From NCBI GenBank assembly GCA_964425255.1, contig CAYRMV010000006.1, positions 1-58,391 on the forward strand: a DNA stretch of 58,391 bases, read 5' to 3'. This DNA is from CAYRMV01 sp964425255 (GTDB lineage: Bacteria; Bacteroidota; Bacteroidia; Flavobacteriales_D; Crocinitomicaceae). Below are positions 51,847 to 58,391 of this stretch, piece after piece; the first letter of the stretch is position 1, and each line of letters begins with the position of its first letter. The notes under the pieces were generated by a model. The model searched no databases and had not been told where the DNA came from. It saw nothing but the letters and a program-made list of their open reading frames with translations. The position numbers were made by a program, and so were the translations under genes.

Positions 51847-51901
51847 ATCGCACTATGGACAAAAGTTCACATCAAAAACTTCTGATTGGGAAATTTATTT
51901 A
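51847..51901 (+). pseudogene. second GIY-YIG copy, fragment after the gap
   Basis: These 55 bases are identical to 51294-51348 of the first GIY-YIG gene (encoding SHYGQKFTSKTSDWEIYL). Similarity stops abruptly at 51901, before the segment with the catalytic glutamate. The remaining frame continues for about two dozen unrelated codons to a stop. The N-terminal half lies in the gap. It is probably an inactive truncated copy. Confidence 0.8.
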
Positions 51902-51909
51902 AAAAATCT

Positions 51910-52695
51910 TTATTTGAAGTCAGAAAAATCATCTACAAAGACGACAAAATCGTTGTCGCTGTGTCTGATTTGATGTCGATAAATATCATCTGAAAAATAA
52001 TTGGCAATATTGATTAGTTGGTCATCTGCGAATAATTCGAGGAAAGTTGAAACAACATCCCACTCCATCTCTAGGGATTTTCCAGCGTTGATAATTTCCG
52101 CAAATTGAATTTTGTCATGGAACAAAAAAATCTTGTCTCCTCCCATACTTTTGACAAAATGATACAAGTAATTTCTTACATCTCTTAACTCTTCTGAAAT
52201 AAATTCTTTTTGAAATGCTTTTTTGAATTTCTTCCAATTGGCAATATAGGGAGTATCTATTTTAAAGTAATCTTGGTGGATTGAAGTGATTGGGAAGTCA
52301 TATGTATTTTCCGAATAAACGTGATAAGATTCCGAATAAATTTTCTTTTTTTCTTCTTTAATTTCTTTGTTAGTAAATTTTGTATTATCATTAAAAAACC
52401 AATATTTTCTGTTTTTCAAGATTTTATCTCCAAATTTTGCAAGCAATTGTTTGTTCTGATAATAATCATCTACAACTATGCAAGTTGGAGCATCAAAATT
52501 ATGTGTAATTGTGTCATGAATAACATAACCTTCAATCAAATGTGTTGCCCCCAAAAGTTTGATATATTCTTTTTCGGCAGGATATCCGTAATCTACATTG
52601 ATGTTGAATCGTTCTGCAAGAGAAACAGATAAATCAATAAAATTGGTTGTTTTTAAGTTGTGATTTCCAATCACGCATACTTCATTGTTGTACAT
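51910..52695 (-). CDS. protein of unknown function, 261 aa, next to the tRNA/GIY-YIG array
   Basis: A 261-residue, Lys/Asp/Asn-rich soluble protein without signal peptide. The N-terminal 90 residues alternate strands and helices (EVCVIGNHNL, FNINVDYGYPAEKEYIKLLGA, APTCIVVDDYY), possibly a small alpha/beta domain. The middle is strongly charged (NKEIKEEKKKIYSES) and the end is acidic (VFVDDFSDFK). No family recognised. The stop lies 9 bases from the truncated GIY-YIG copy, so the gene borders the repeat array directly and could be part of an inserted segment; its AT-rich composition is compatible with that but proves nothing. Confidence 0.65.
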   Translation of the reverse strand: MYNNEVCVIGNHNLKTTNFIDLSVSLAERFNINVDYGYPAEKEYIKLLGATHLIEGYVIHDTITHNFDAPTCIVVDDYYQNKQLLAKFGDKILKNRKYWFFNDNTKFTNKEIKEEKKKIYSESYHVYSENTYDFPITSIHQDYFKIDTPYIANWKKFKKAFQKEFISEELRDVRNYLYHFVKSMGGDKIFLFHDKIQFAEIINAGKSLEMEWDVVSTFLELFADDQLINIANYFSDDIYRHQIRHSDNDFVVFVDDFSDFK

Positions 52696-52771
52696 AGAGT
52701 TCTTAATTAGGGTGTTTAATCAAATATACAAAAAAAATAAACTTCCACAATTTTTATATGAAGTTAGATTT

Positions 52772-52814
52772 AAAAAAAAATGGGCAAATCGAAAAACGAA
52801 TGCCCACTTTTTTT
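52772..52814. terminator. terminator downstream of the T9SS cargo gene
   Basis: TGGGCA (52781-52786) pairs with TGCCCA (52801-52806), with an inner TCG/CGA pairing. It is flanked by nine A on the left and eight T on the right, so it works on both strands. The minus-strand gene ending at 52834 is the main user. Confidence 0.8.
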
Positions 52815-52833
52815 GGAGAGAGTTCTCTATTTT

Positions 52834-53913
52834 TTATTTGATGAACTTACTTGTACTTTTGCCTTTGGATGTTTTTACTTCCAAAAGATAGGTTCCTGAA
52901 ACCAAATCTTCCACAGAGATATTCTGTAAATTCGAGTGATTGGAAATAGGAATTAGAACTTTTTGACCGTTTAAGTTATAGATATTGATTTCTTCAATCG
53001 GTTCATTTGTTTGAATGTTCAAATGATCCTTCACCGGATTTGGGCCGACAATTAAAGCGATTGTATTTTCATTGATACCAATAATTTGATTATCTCTATA
53101 TTCAATTCGAGTTACATTTTCATTTCCACCAATTTCAGAAGTAGAAATTTTAAGAATAGCTTCCGATTCAGTATTAGATCTCCATTCATATTCATGGCTA
53201 ACAGGGACAGGAATTGGCAACCAAAAACCAAATCCATTTACAGATACATAGAAAGAGTCTGTTTCTTCAATTCTATGATGTATACGAAGGGCATCGAAAG
53301 TTCCAAATGGAGTTGTTATACTTCCATGACCATCCACATACGTTTCTCTTTTTCTGTGTTGAATCCAAATAGCGTCAAAAATGGGATTTAAGTTAAGTTT
53401 TGTATATCCTCTTGACGAATGTTGGTCACCAAATTCGATTGGGAAATTGTATTTTGTTTCAATCGTATCAGATTTGGCTGGAATTTCCTGGCCATTCACT
53501 TCCATTGAGTATCCCACTTGATTCAATTTGGTAGCGGTTCGTTTGTAAAACGAATTAACATTTTCGAATTGTATTGGTAGTTGTGACGGTAAATTATCAA
53601 AAGGAAGTGTGTTGTTTGGTAAATAATAGGTTGATGCATAATTCGCTGGAGCAAAGTTTCCAAATACAATTTGGATTAATTGCCCTGCTTGAGATACGGG
53701 TTTGTATTCATTTGTAACTTGACTAGCAGCTTGAAGGTTGCTGAAATCCCATGTTTGATTTGTTCCGGTTGTTTGGTAATCAATTGATTGGTCAATTGTT
53801 GCGACAGAAACATATTTCATGTCACCTGCATTGGGTGTATGAATATCTTGAATAGAAATTTGCGCTTCAGATAAAAGAGGAGCAAAAATGAATAATAGTA
53901 GTTTTTGTTTCAT
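52834..53913 (-). CDS. secreted protein with T9SS type A sorting domain
   Basis: A 359-residue protein with a signal peptide (MKQKLLLFIFAPLLSEAQ). The body starts with QTWDFSNLQA and is beta-rich, and FGTFDALRIHHRIEETDSFY is typical of a Bacteroidota secreted family with a GxFxAxR motif. The C-terminal 80 residues are a type A sorting domain (LIVGPNPVKDHLNIQTNEP, IYNLNGQKVLI, GTYLLEVKTSKGKSTSKFIK). It is the last gene of the minus-strand group led by the ECF sigma factor; the gap to the preceding lipoprotein gene is 8 bases. Confidence 0.8.
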   Translation of the reverse strand: MKQKLLLFIFAPLLSEAQISIQDIHTPNAGDMKYVSVATIDQSIDYQTTGTNQTWDFSNLQAASQVTNEYKPVSQAGQLIQIVFGNFAPANYASTYYLPNNTLPFDNLPSQLPIQFENVNSFYKRTATKLNQVGYSMEVNGQEIPAKSDTIETKYNFPIEFGDQHSSRGYTKLNLNPIFDAIWIQHRKRETYVDGHGSITTPFGTFDALRIHHRIEETDSFYVSVNGFGFWLPIPVPVSHEYEWRSNTESEAILKISTSEIGGNENVTRIEYRDNQIIGINENTIALIVGPNPVKDHLNIQTNEPIEEINIYNLNGQKVLIPISNHSNLQNISVEDLVSGTYLLEVKTSKGKSTSKFIK

Positions 53914-53921
53914 ACTGAATT

Positions 53922-54998
53922 TTAATTTATTTGAATACTCAAAGTTACGTTTATGTTTAGAAATTTAGAAGGAGAAGTATTGTTTTTAGCCACATTTGCT
54001 TTTAAAATTCCAGTAGCATTGAAACATTTCTTACCAGTGGTAGCATCCAGATAAGGTTCAAGTTTTGTTATTGTAAATTTATTTGCACTGTTCGTAGCAT
54101 AAAGACTACTGTATGTTTCACCTTTGTATTTCCATTCGATAATTCCTTTGTAGTCCCAGCTTGGGGTGTAATTTACGTAATTGTATGTGAAGTCATGTAT
54201 GAAATTTCCTTGAAGATTTCCATCGATTAATATGTTTTTTCTTCGAATGTTCCCATTTTCAAAAACCACCTCCACAGAGAGTTCGTTGTCACCATAATCA
54301 ACAGACGAGTTAAGCTCAATTTGTTCACTTATAACTTCTCCATTTCTCAACCATTTAATGGATTCTATTGGCTGAGAAATGTTGCTAATCCAAGCGTTAA
54401 TTTTACCAGTTTGACTTTGATAATAACTGATTTGAAAGTCACCATTTTGTTTATAACCGACTACTACTTGATTGCAAATTGATTTTGTTATTCCATTTGT
54501 AAATTCGACTTGAGCACAGATTGCATATTTGCCAGGGTTTTGAAGTGCAATTACATTCGTACTGTAATAGGCATTGTTAACAAACCAAGTAACTTTTTCG
54601 ATTTTTTCTTTGTTAGAGAAAAGATCTTTGGAAAAGTAGAATAAATCAGTTGATGGGAGTTTGGCAAAGTTTACTTCGGTCATTTGTTTGAAAATATCTT
54701 CTGGTTTAACAGGTAAACCTATTTGACCATCCAGTAAGCCAAAAGAAAGTGAAACTTCGCTATTACTTAACGTTCCATTCCAGAAATTAATTCCATTAAA
54801 TTGACTTGTCTCATTTGCCATTTGAACATTGTTGTCACCAGCAATCAATGAAATGTTTTGACCATCAAATGTGCCTTTAGCTTCGAAAATAGGCGAATTT
54901 GATTGTGGGATTTCTGGCACTTCTTTTTTACAAGAGAAGACGACAAGAAGTACAACTAGTGTTGAAATAATGGGTAATATTTTGATTTTTAATTTCAT
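53922..54998 (-). CDS. lipoprotein of unknown function, 358 aa
   Basis: A 358-residue protein whose signal peptide ends in VFSC (lipobox), followed by KKEVPEIP. The mature region looks like tandem Ig/PKD-type beta domains (for example GKYAICAQVEFTNGITKSICNQVVV and SVEVVFENGNIRRKNILIDG, quoted in part). It ends with a third beta domain. No catalytic motif seen. It starts 1-2 bases after the stop of the barrel/anti-sigma-like gene and precedes the T9SS cargo gene by 8 bases, which strongly suggests one operon. Confidence 0.75.
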   Translation of the reverse strand: MKLKIKILPIISTLVVLLVVFSCKKEVPEIPQSNSPIFEAKGTFDGQNISLIAGDNNVQMANETSQFNGINFWNGTLSNSEVSLSFGLLDGQIGLPVKPEDIFKQMTEVNFAKLPSTDLFYFSKDLFSNKEKIEKVTWFVNNAYYSTNVIALQNPGKYAICAQVEFTNGITKSICNQVVVGYKQNGDFQISYYQSQTGKINAWISNISQPIESIKWLRNGEVISEQIELNSSVDYGDNELSVEVVFENGNIRRKNILIDGNLQGNFIHDFTYNYVNYTPSWDYKGIIEWKYKGETYSSLYATNSANKFTITKLEPYLDATTGKKCFNATGILKANVAKNNTSPSKFLNINVTLSIQIN

Positions 54999-54999
54999 T

Positions 55000-56163
55000 T
55001 TACAAAGAATAACGGAATGTTATTTCGCCAATTAACGGCATTTTTCGTGTGTTATTTATAAATGTATTTTGTTTTAATATACTAGATCCAGTTTGGAATC
55101 GAATTCCAGATGAAAAATGACGACTGAAAGCGTATTGATATGTTACATTTGTGTTCATTTGGAAATTACGTAATCCGATCAATTCACCCCAGATTTCTTT
55201 TTGATCCGTGATTTGTTTATTCACTTTGGTTTCATAATTCATCTTAGCGCCAATAACATAGGTTTGCTGAAGACCCAATTCAATGGAATGTTTGTTTTTC
55301 TGATATCCCAAACGTAAACCAAGATTCGAAGCAAGGATTTCGTTGTATGAAATAGATTGTTGATAGACACTTGAGGAGAAATGATACACTTTAGATGAAC
55401 GATTGAGTTCAAGGTTATTCATGAATGTTTGACGTATACCCACATTTGCACCGATGTACCAATTTTTGTTTAGTAAGCGGTCATAACCAAGGTTCACACT
55501 CCAAGTAGGTTGAAAACGCGCTTCCGGATTCATTGTCCAAGCTTGTGACGCCCCGAAACTAGCTTCCACAAAGAAACGATTTAATTTTGTTGGTCGAGGC
55601 ATATTGAAATTGAGAGGGATAAGTGAATTATTTATGTTGAAATATTCAAAGTTGTTATAAGTGAGTTGACTCACTTGTTCTTTCGTGTTAATTTCTTCAA
55701 CAAGATCGGAGTTATTTTCTCTCACATTTTGAATATGGTCAAATTCATCGGGATCGTTTTCTGCTTGAAAGGCTATCAAGTCATTTAATTGATCAACAGG
55801 GACTGATTTGTTTGATTTAGGAGTGATTTTTTCAGCTGAATTTGTTTGATTTTCAGTTGAGACCATTTTTAATGTCTCACTTGTTTGAGTCGAATTATTG
55901 GTTTCAATTTGCTTTCCAATTCGTTGCTTATTTAGTTTAGCAGTTGAAGAGATAAGCATGTTGTTTTTCGATGAAAAATACAAAACACTCGAAATACCAC
56001 CCAAGATGAGTATAGGTGTAAACCACCAAATGGCAAAGCGTCTTTTTTTCTTTTGAGGTAAAAGTGCTTCCATTTCGGTCCAATAAGCATCGTCGTATGT
56101 TGCTTTAATTTCTTTAGCAGCATCGCGGAATAATTCGTCGATATCGTTTTCGTTCCAGTTCAT
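55000..56163 (-). CDS. putative trans-envelope protein: anti-sigma-like head, one membrane helix, periplasmic linker, outer-membrane barrel
   Basis: A 387-residue protein (390 if the ATG at 56172 is used). Residues 1-40 are soluble and acidic (NENDIDELFRDAAKEIKATYDDAYW), then KKKRR precedes one membrane helix (about 43-63), placing the head in the cytoplasm. Residues 64-193 form a low-complexity Asn/Ser/Thr/Gln/Lys linker. Residues about 196-387 have alternating strands with aromatic girdles (FFVEASFGASQAW, WSVNLGYDRLLNKNWYIGANVG, LGLRLGYQK, GEITFRYSL), like an 8-strand outer-membrane barrel. The ATG at 56163 overlaps the sigma factor's TGA (ATGA), so the two are coupled. Family experience suggests a regulator of the sigma factor; the full topology is an inference. 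Confidence 0.7.
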   Translation of the reverse strand: MNWNENDIDELFRDAAKEIKATYDDAYWTEMEALLPQKKKRRFAIWWFTPILILGGISSVLYFSSKNNMLISSTAKLNKQRIGKQIETNNSTQTSETLKMVSTENQTNSAEKITPKSNKSVPVDQLNDLIAFQAENDPDEFDHIQNVRENNSDLVEEINTKEQVSQLTYNNFEYFNINNSLIPLNFNMPRPTKLNRFFVEASFGASQAWTMNPEARFQPTWSVNLGYDRLLNKNWYIGANVGIRQTFMNNLELNRSSKVYHFSSSVYQQSISYNEILASNLGLRLGYQKNKHSIELGLQQTYVIGAKMNYETKVNKQITDQKEIWGELIGLRNFQMNTNVTYQYAFSRHFSSGIRFQTGSSILKQNTFINNTRKMPLIGEITFRYSL

Positions 56164-56735
56164 ATCACCCATTTTGTTGGAAGATTATGTTCCATTTTTT
56201 CTAATTTTTCGCGCAATAATTTTCGCGCAGTGGACAAATGCCATTTAGATGTTCCTTCTGAAATGGACAGTAAATCGCCAATTTCTTTGTGGTTGTATCC
56301 GTCAATGACGTATAAATTGAACACATGCGCACTCACTGATGGCAGTTCAGTCAACATTTTGAGAATGGAATCTACTCCAAAGTTGCTTTCTGCTTCGTTT
56401 TGTGTATTTTCACTCAGGACATCTAGCTCACGATCCGTTTCTTTGCTTTGATAATGGGTCAAATGATTTTTTGATTTTCTGTATTCATCAATCAACGTAT
56501 TTGTTGTGATTCTTTTAACCCAAGCCTGAAAATTAACTTGTTCTAAGTCAATACTATCTAGGTTTTTAATTATTTTAAGAAAAGCAATGTTCATCGAAGA
56601 ACGGGCATCTTCTTCATTTTTATGGTAACGCAAACAAACAGGCATAAGAAACTTGAAACAGTACTCATAGAGTTGTTTTTGTGCTCTGCGATCTTGATTT
56701 GCACAGGCCTTTAATATGGCTGCGTCTATGTGCAT
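56160..56735 (-). CDS. ECF-type sigma-70 factor
   Basis: A 191-residue extracytoplasmic-function sigma factor. Region 2 spans about 15-80 (RRAQKQLYEYCFKFLMPVCLRY, FQAWVKRITTNTLIDEYRK for region 2.4) and region 4 spans about 125-175 (LPSVSAHVFNLYVIDGYNHKEIGDLLSISEGTSKWHLSTARKLL, quoted in overlapping parts) with its helix-turn-helix. The ATG at 56735 is preferred over a TTG at 56774. It heads a minus-strand operon with the barrel/anti-sigma-like protein, a lipoprotein and a T9SS cargo protein. Confidence 0.9.
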   Translation of the reverse strand: MHIDAAILKACANQDRRAQKQLYEYCFKFLMPVCLRYHKNEEDARSSMNIAFLKIIKNLDSIDLEQVNFQAWVKRITTNTLIDEYRKSKNHLTHYQSKETDRELDVLSENTQNEAESNFGVDSILKMLTELPSVSAHVFNLYVIDGYNHKEIGDLLSISEGTSKWHLSTARKLLREKLEKMEHNLPTKWVI

Positions 56736-56897
56736 GCAGATTTCTTTGCCGTTTCTCGAATTGTTTGACTGCAAGTTACAATTTTTTTCAAATTACATCA
56801 ATTACCAAGCAATGTATATTAGCTTAACGTCCTTTCAGCGAAAAGGGTTGGTATATTGGTAAAAAGTTTTCATCTTTACCATTCATTTGATAACTTC

Positions 56898-57377
56898 ATG
56901 AAATTACATCTATTAAGACATGCCAAAACAGAACCGGCTAGCTTGAATCAGCAAGATTTTGATCGAAATCTTTTGCAGAGAGGACAAGATCAAATTCTAG
57001 AAATTGGGGGGCAAATTTGGGAAGAATTGTCAACAGACACTCCTGTGTTTGTATCAACCTCTAATCGTACTATGCAAACGTTGGATTTACTTCAAAGGGA
57101 TTGTTCTTTTTTACATGTTTTTCCTCGGAATGAGCTATATTTAGCATCGCATGTAGAATTGCTTGAATTTTTGAATCAAATTGATGGTAATGCGTCTATT
57201 TTAATGGTTGGGCACAATGATGGAATTTCTGATTTAGCAAGTTATTTAACCGAACAAAGTTGTTATTTGTCAACAGGGAGTTTTATTTCACTCGATATTC
57301 ATGTTTTAAATTGGCAACATTTGTCGAAAGGAACAGCCCACATTGAGAAACAAATAACACCAATAAAGAAAGATTAA
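56898..57377 (+). CDS. SixA-like histidine phosphatase
   Basis: A 159-residue protein of the histidine phosphatase superfamily. The phosphate-accepting His is in LLRHAKTEP (RHG-type motif, residues 6-9). The second conserved His is in MVGHNDGISDLASYL (about 111-125). The short length and the RHAK variant fit SixA, which removes phosphate from His-containing phosphotransfer proteins. The substrate here is unknown. The frame extends upstream to 56856, but the ATG at 56898 starts on the core beta strand. It converges on the rhomboid gene with overlapping stop codons. Confidence 0.85.
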   Translation: MKLHLLRHAKTEPASLNQQDFDRNLLQRGQDQILEIGGQIWEELSTDTPVFVSTSNRTMQTLDLLQRDCSFLHVFPRNELYLASHVELLEFLNQIDGNASILMVGHNDGISDLASYLTEQSCYLSTGSFISLDIHVLNWQHLSKGTAHIEKQITPIKKD

Positions 57378-58174
57378 TTATCCTTTTTTTGATCCAAATC
57401 AGTGTTTTCAGGATTTCCATTTTTTCTTTTGTATTCATAGAAAATTTGAAGTGTACGTAGAGCTTCCATTTCTTTTAGTCGTTGTTCTTCCATTTCTGTT
57501 GCTCTTCTAACTTTTTCCCAATATTCACCCTCTAAATCTGGTGGTTCAATTCCCAATTCTTTTTCAATTTCATATTGAAACTTGGGTCTTTGTGGACCTT
57601 TTTTACGAAAAATTATAGCTAATACGATTCCGGTTATCATTCCTGAAAGATGTCCTTCCCAAGAAACGTGGTGTTGCAAAGGGAAAATCCCCCAAATCAT
57701 ACTGCCATAAGCGAAAGCAACAAAGAGTGAAATTCCCTGAAGTGGTAAGTATTTTCGAATGGTTCCGCTAACAAATAAAAATGCAGCAAGTGCGTAGATG
57801 ATTCCACTTATTCCGATGTGAAATGGGCCATTACTTTCACCGATCATCCAAGTTCCGATTCCTGCTCCAATCCAGCTCCAAATAAATACTTTAGCGGCAA
57901 CTTCTCTGTAGAAATAGATGGTTGCGCCAAGAAGAATTGCAATTGGAAGCGAGTTGTTTATTAAGTGAAACAGATCGCGTTCTGAATGAATAAGTGGAGC
58001 AAAAATAATCCCTTTTAAACCAGAAAAACTACCAGGTTGAACACCCCAACGGTAGAGAGGTAAATTCAACAAGTGGTCTGCCCATTGAACTGTCCAAAGT
58101 AAAACGATTAACAAAAGAGGATAAACCAAACTTTCTACTGTCGATCCAAATTTATTGGATGTTTGTATTCTCAT
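57374..58174 (-). CDS. rhomboid-family intramembrane serine protease
   Basis: A 266-residue membrane protease that cleaves substrates within the membrane. Six helices can be traced. The nucleophile Ser123 is in HIGISGIIYALAAFLF and the catalytic His175 is in SWEGHLSGMITG; HLINNSLP (70-77) matches the oxyanion-stabilising segment. The C-terminal 65 residues are a charged cytoplasmic tail with a helical EKVRRATEMEEQRLKEMEA segment. Substrates unknown. Confidence 0.9.
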   Translation of the reverse strand: MRIQTSNKFGSTVESLVYPLLLIVLLWTVQWADHLLNLPLYRWGVQPGSFSGLKGIIFAPLIHSERDLFHLINNSLPIAILLGATIYFYREVAAKVFIWSWIGAGIGTWMIGESNGPFHIGISGIIYALAAFLFVSGTIRKYLPLQGISLFVAFAYGSMIWGIFPLQHHVSWEGHLSGMITGIVLAIIFRKKGPQRPKFQYEIEKELGIEPPDLEGEYWEKVRRATEMEEQRLKEMEALRTLQIFYEYKRKNGNPENTDLDQKKDN

Positions 58175-58270
58175 AAAAAAGTTAGGTCAAATGGTATGCC
58201 GCTGCAATTATATATGACTTTTTGTCTTTTTTAGATTGATTTTTATAAGTAAAGCATGAAATTTTGACAT

Positions 58271-58390
58271 CTAATCTTGAAGAAAAATTAGCTGTTTTTT
58301 ATCTAAATCTCTTTTGTCTTGTAAAACAAGTCTTTCATTCGATAGTTCAATTATAATCAAAGTATCTGAAAGTCCTTCGATGGTAGTTAT
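58271..58390 (-). CDS. C-terminal end of an unknown protein (partial)
   Basis: A frame open from the right edge of the window and ending with TAG at 58273-58271 encodes 39 residues (ITTIEGLSDTLIIIELSNER... then LDKKQLIFLQD). The alternating strand pattern ending in a short polar tail resembles the last strands of small lipocalin-like lipoproteins in this phylum, but the piece is too short to assign. The 96 bases between this stop and the rhomboid start hold no recognised signal. Confidence 0.5.
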   Translation of the reverse strand: MTTIEGLSDTLIIIELSNERLVLQDKRDLDKKQLIFLQD

Positions 58391-58391
58391 A

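Noticed and set aside
51314..51862. Minus-strand open frame spanning the N gap and antisense to the GIY-YIG gene
   Set aside because: It is antisense to a recognised protein and includes 34 codons of N; the apparent protein is an artefact of the gap.
51743..51973. Plus-strand frame through the N gap taken as a gene
   Set aside because: The start and first part are undetermined bases. The real content is better explained as a truncated second GIY-YIG copy; only 51847-51901 is supported.
1..58391. CRISPR arrays, prophage genes, transposases, rRNA operons
   Set aside because: Both strands were read for regularly spaced repeats, integrase/transposase motifs and rRNA-like sequence; none was found.

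Overview
The window is from a low-GC (about 37-38 %) member of the Bacteroidota, most likely order Flavobacteriales and close to the Fluviicola/Crocinitomicaceae group. The reasons are: type IX secretion (T9SS) cargo with type A and type B C-terminal sorting domains, Bacteroidota-style promoters (-7 box TAnnTTTG), weak ribosome binding sites, lipoproteins with SC/GC lipoboxes, the PfkB-DUF349 gene pair, an F1 ATPase beta/epsilon pair separated from the other atp genes, and the uppS-bamA-ompH-ompH-murI envelope cluster. The closer placement is an inference. The sequence contains one 100-N assembly gap (51747-51846).

Layout. 1-6.0 kb: the end of an SGNH hydrolase, a 52-residue membrane peptide, a secreted M43 metalloprotease, then a minus-strand operon of PfkB kinase, DUF349 protein and membrane protein. 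6.2-9.2 kb: four envelope or secreted proteins of unknown role. 9.2-11.3 kb: Xaa-Pro aminopeptidase and an alpha/beta hydrolase. 11.5-19.0 kb: single genes, including a CTP-synthase-like protein without its catalytic residues, an orphan PaaZ, a CpsB/CapC phosphatase, a membrane-YceI fusion behind an 18-bp palindrome, and a DUF2279 protein followed by a perfect 40-bp palindrome. 19.3-23.5 kb: fabF, the sufS-sufE-sufT Fe-S assembly genes and a lipoprotein. 23.9-28.9 kb: a Cys-rich mini-protein, glutamate dehydrogenase, the three-gene proton-translocating transhydrogenase and a GreA/Rnk-like factor, a nitrogen/redox block. 28.9-35.6 kb: GNAT, YyaL-like and YbfF-like genes, clpP-clpX, and a radical SAM/SPASM protein. 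35.8-46.2 kb: atpD-atpC, uppS-bamA-ompH-ompH, murI-rnhA and a DUF5686 protein. 46.2-51.0 kb: a T9SS type B PKD protein, a Rossmann-fold dehydrogenase and heme A synthase.

51.0-51.9 kb is the most unusual part. A complete tRNA(CAT) with its promoter and terminator is followed by a small GIY-YIG nuclease gene, then a 3' fragment of the same tRNA whose anticodon is replaced by an 18-bp palindrome, then a shorter 17-nt tRNA end. Each tRNA end carries a copy of the same terminator. A second GIY-YIG copy is interrupted by the gap. The geometry resembles tRNA-targeted integration, but on a scale of about 0.4 kb and with no integrase visible.

51.9-58.4 kb: an unknown gene next to that array, then a minus-strand run of an ECF sigma factor, a protein that appears to join an anti-sigma-like cytoplasmic head, one inner-membrane helix, a periplasmic linker and an outer-membrane barrel, a lipoprotein and a T9SS cargo protein. 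A SixA-like phosphatase, a rhomboid protease and the 3' end of one further minus-strand gene close the window. No rRNA, CRISPR array, prophage or complete insertion sequence was seen.
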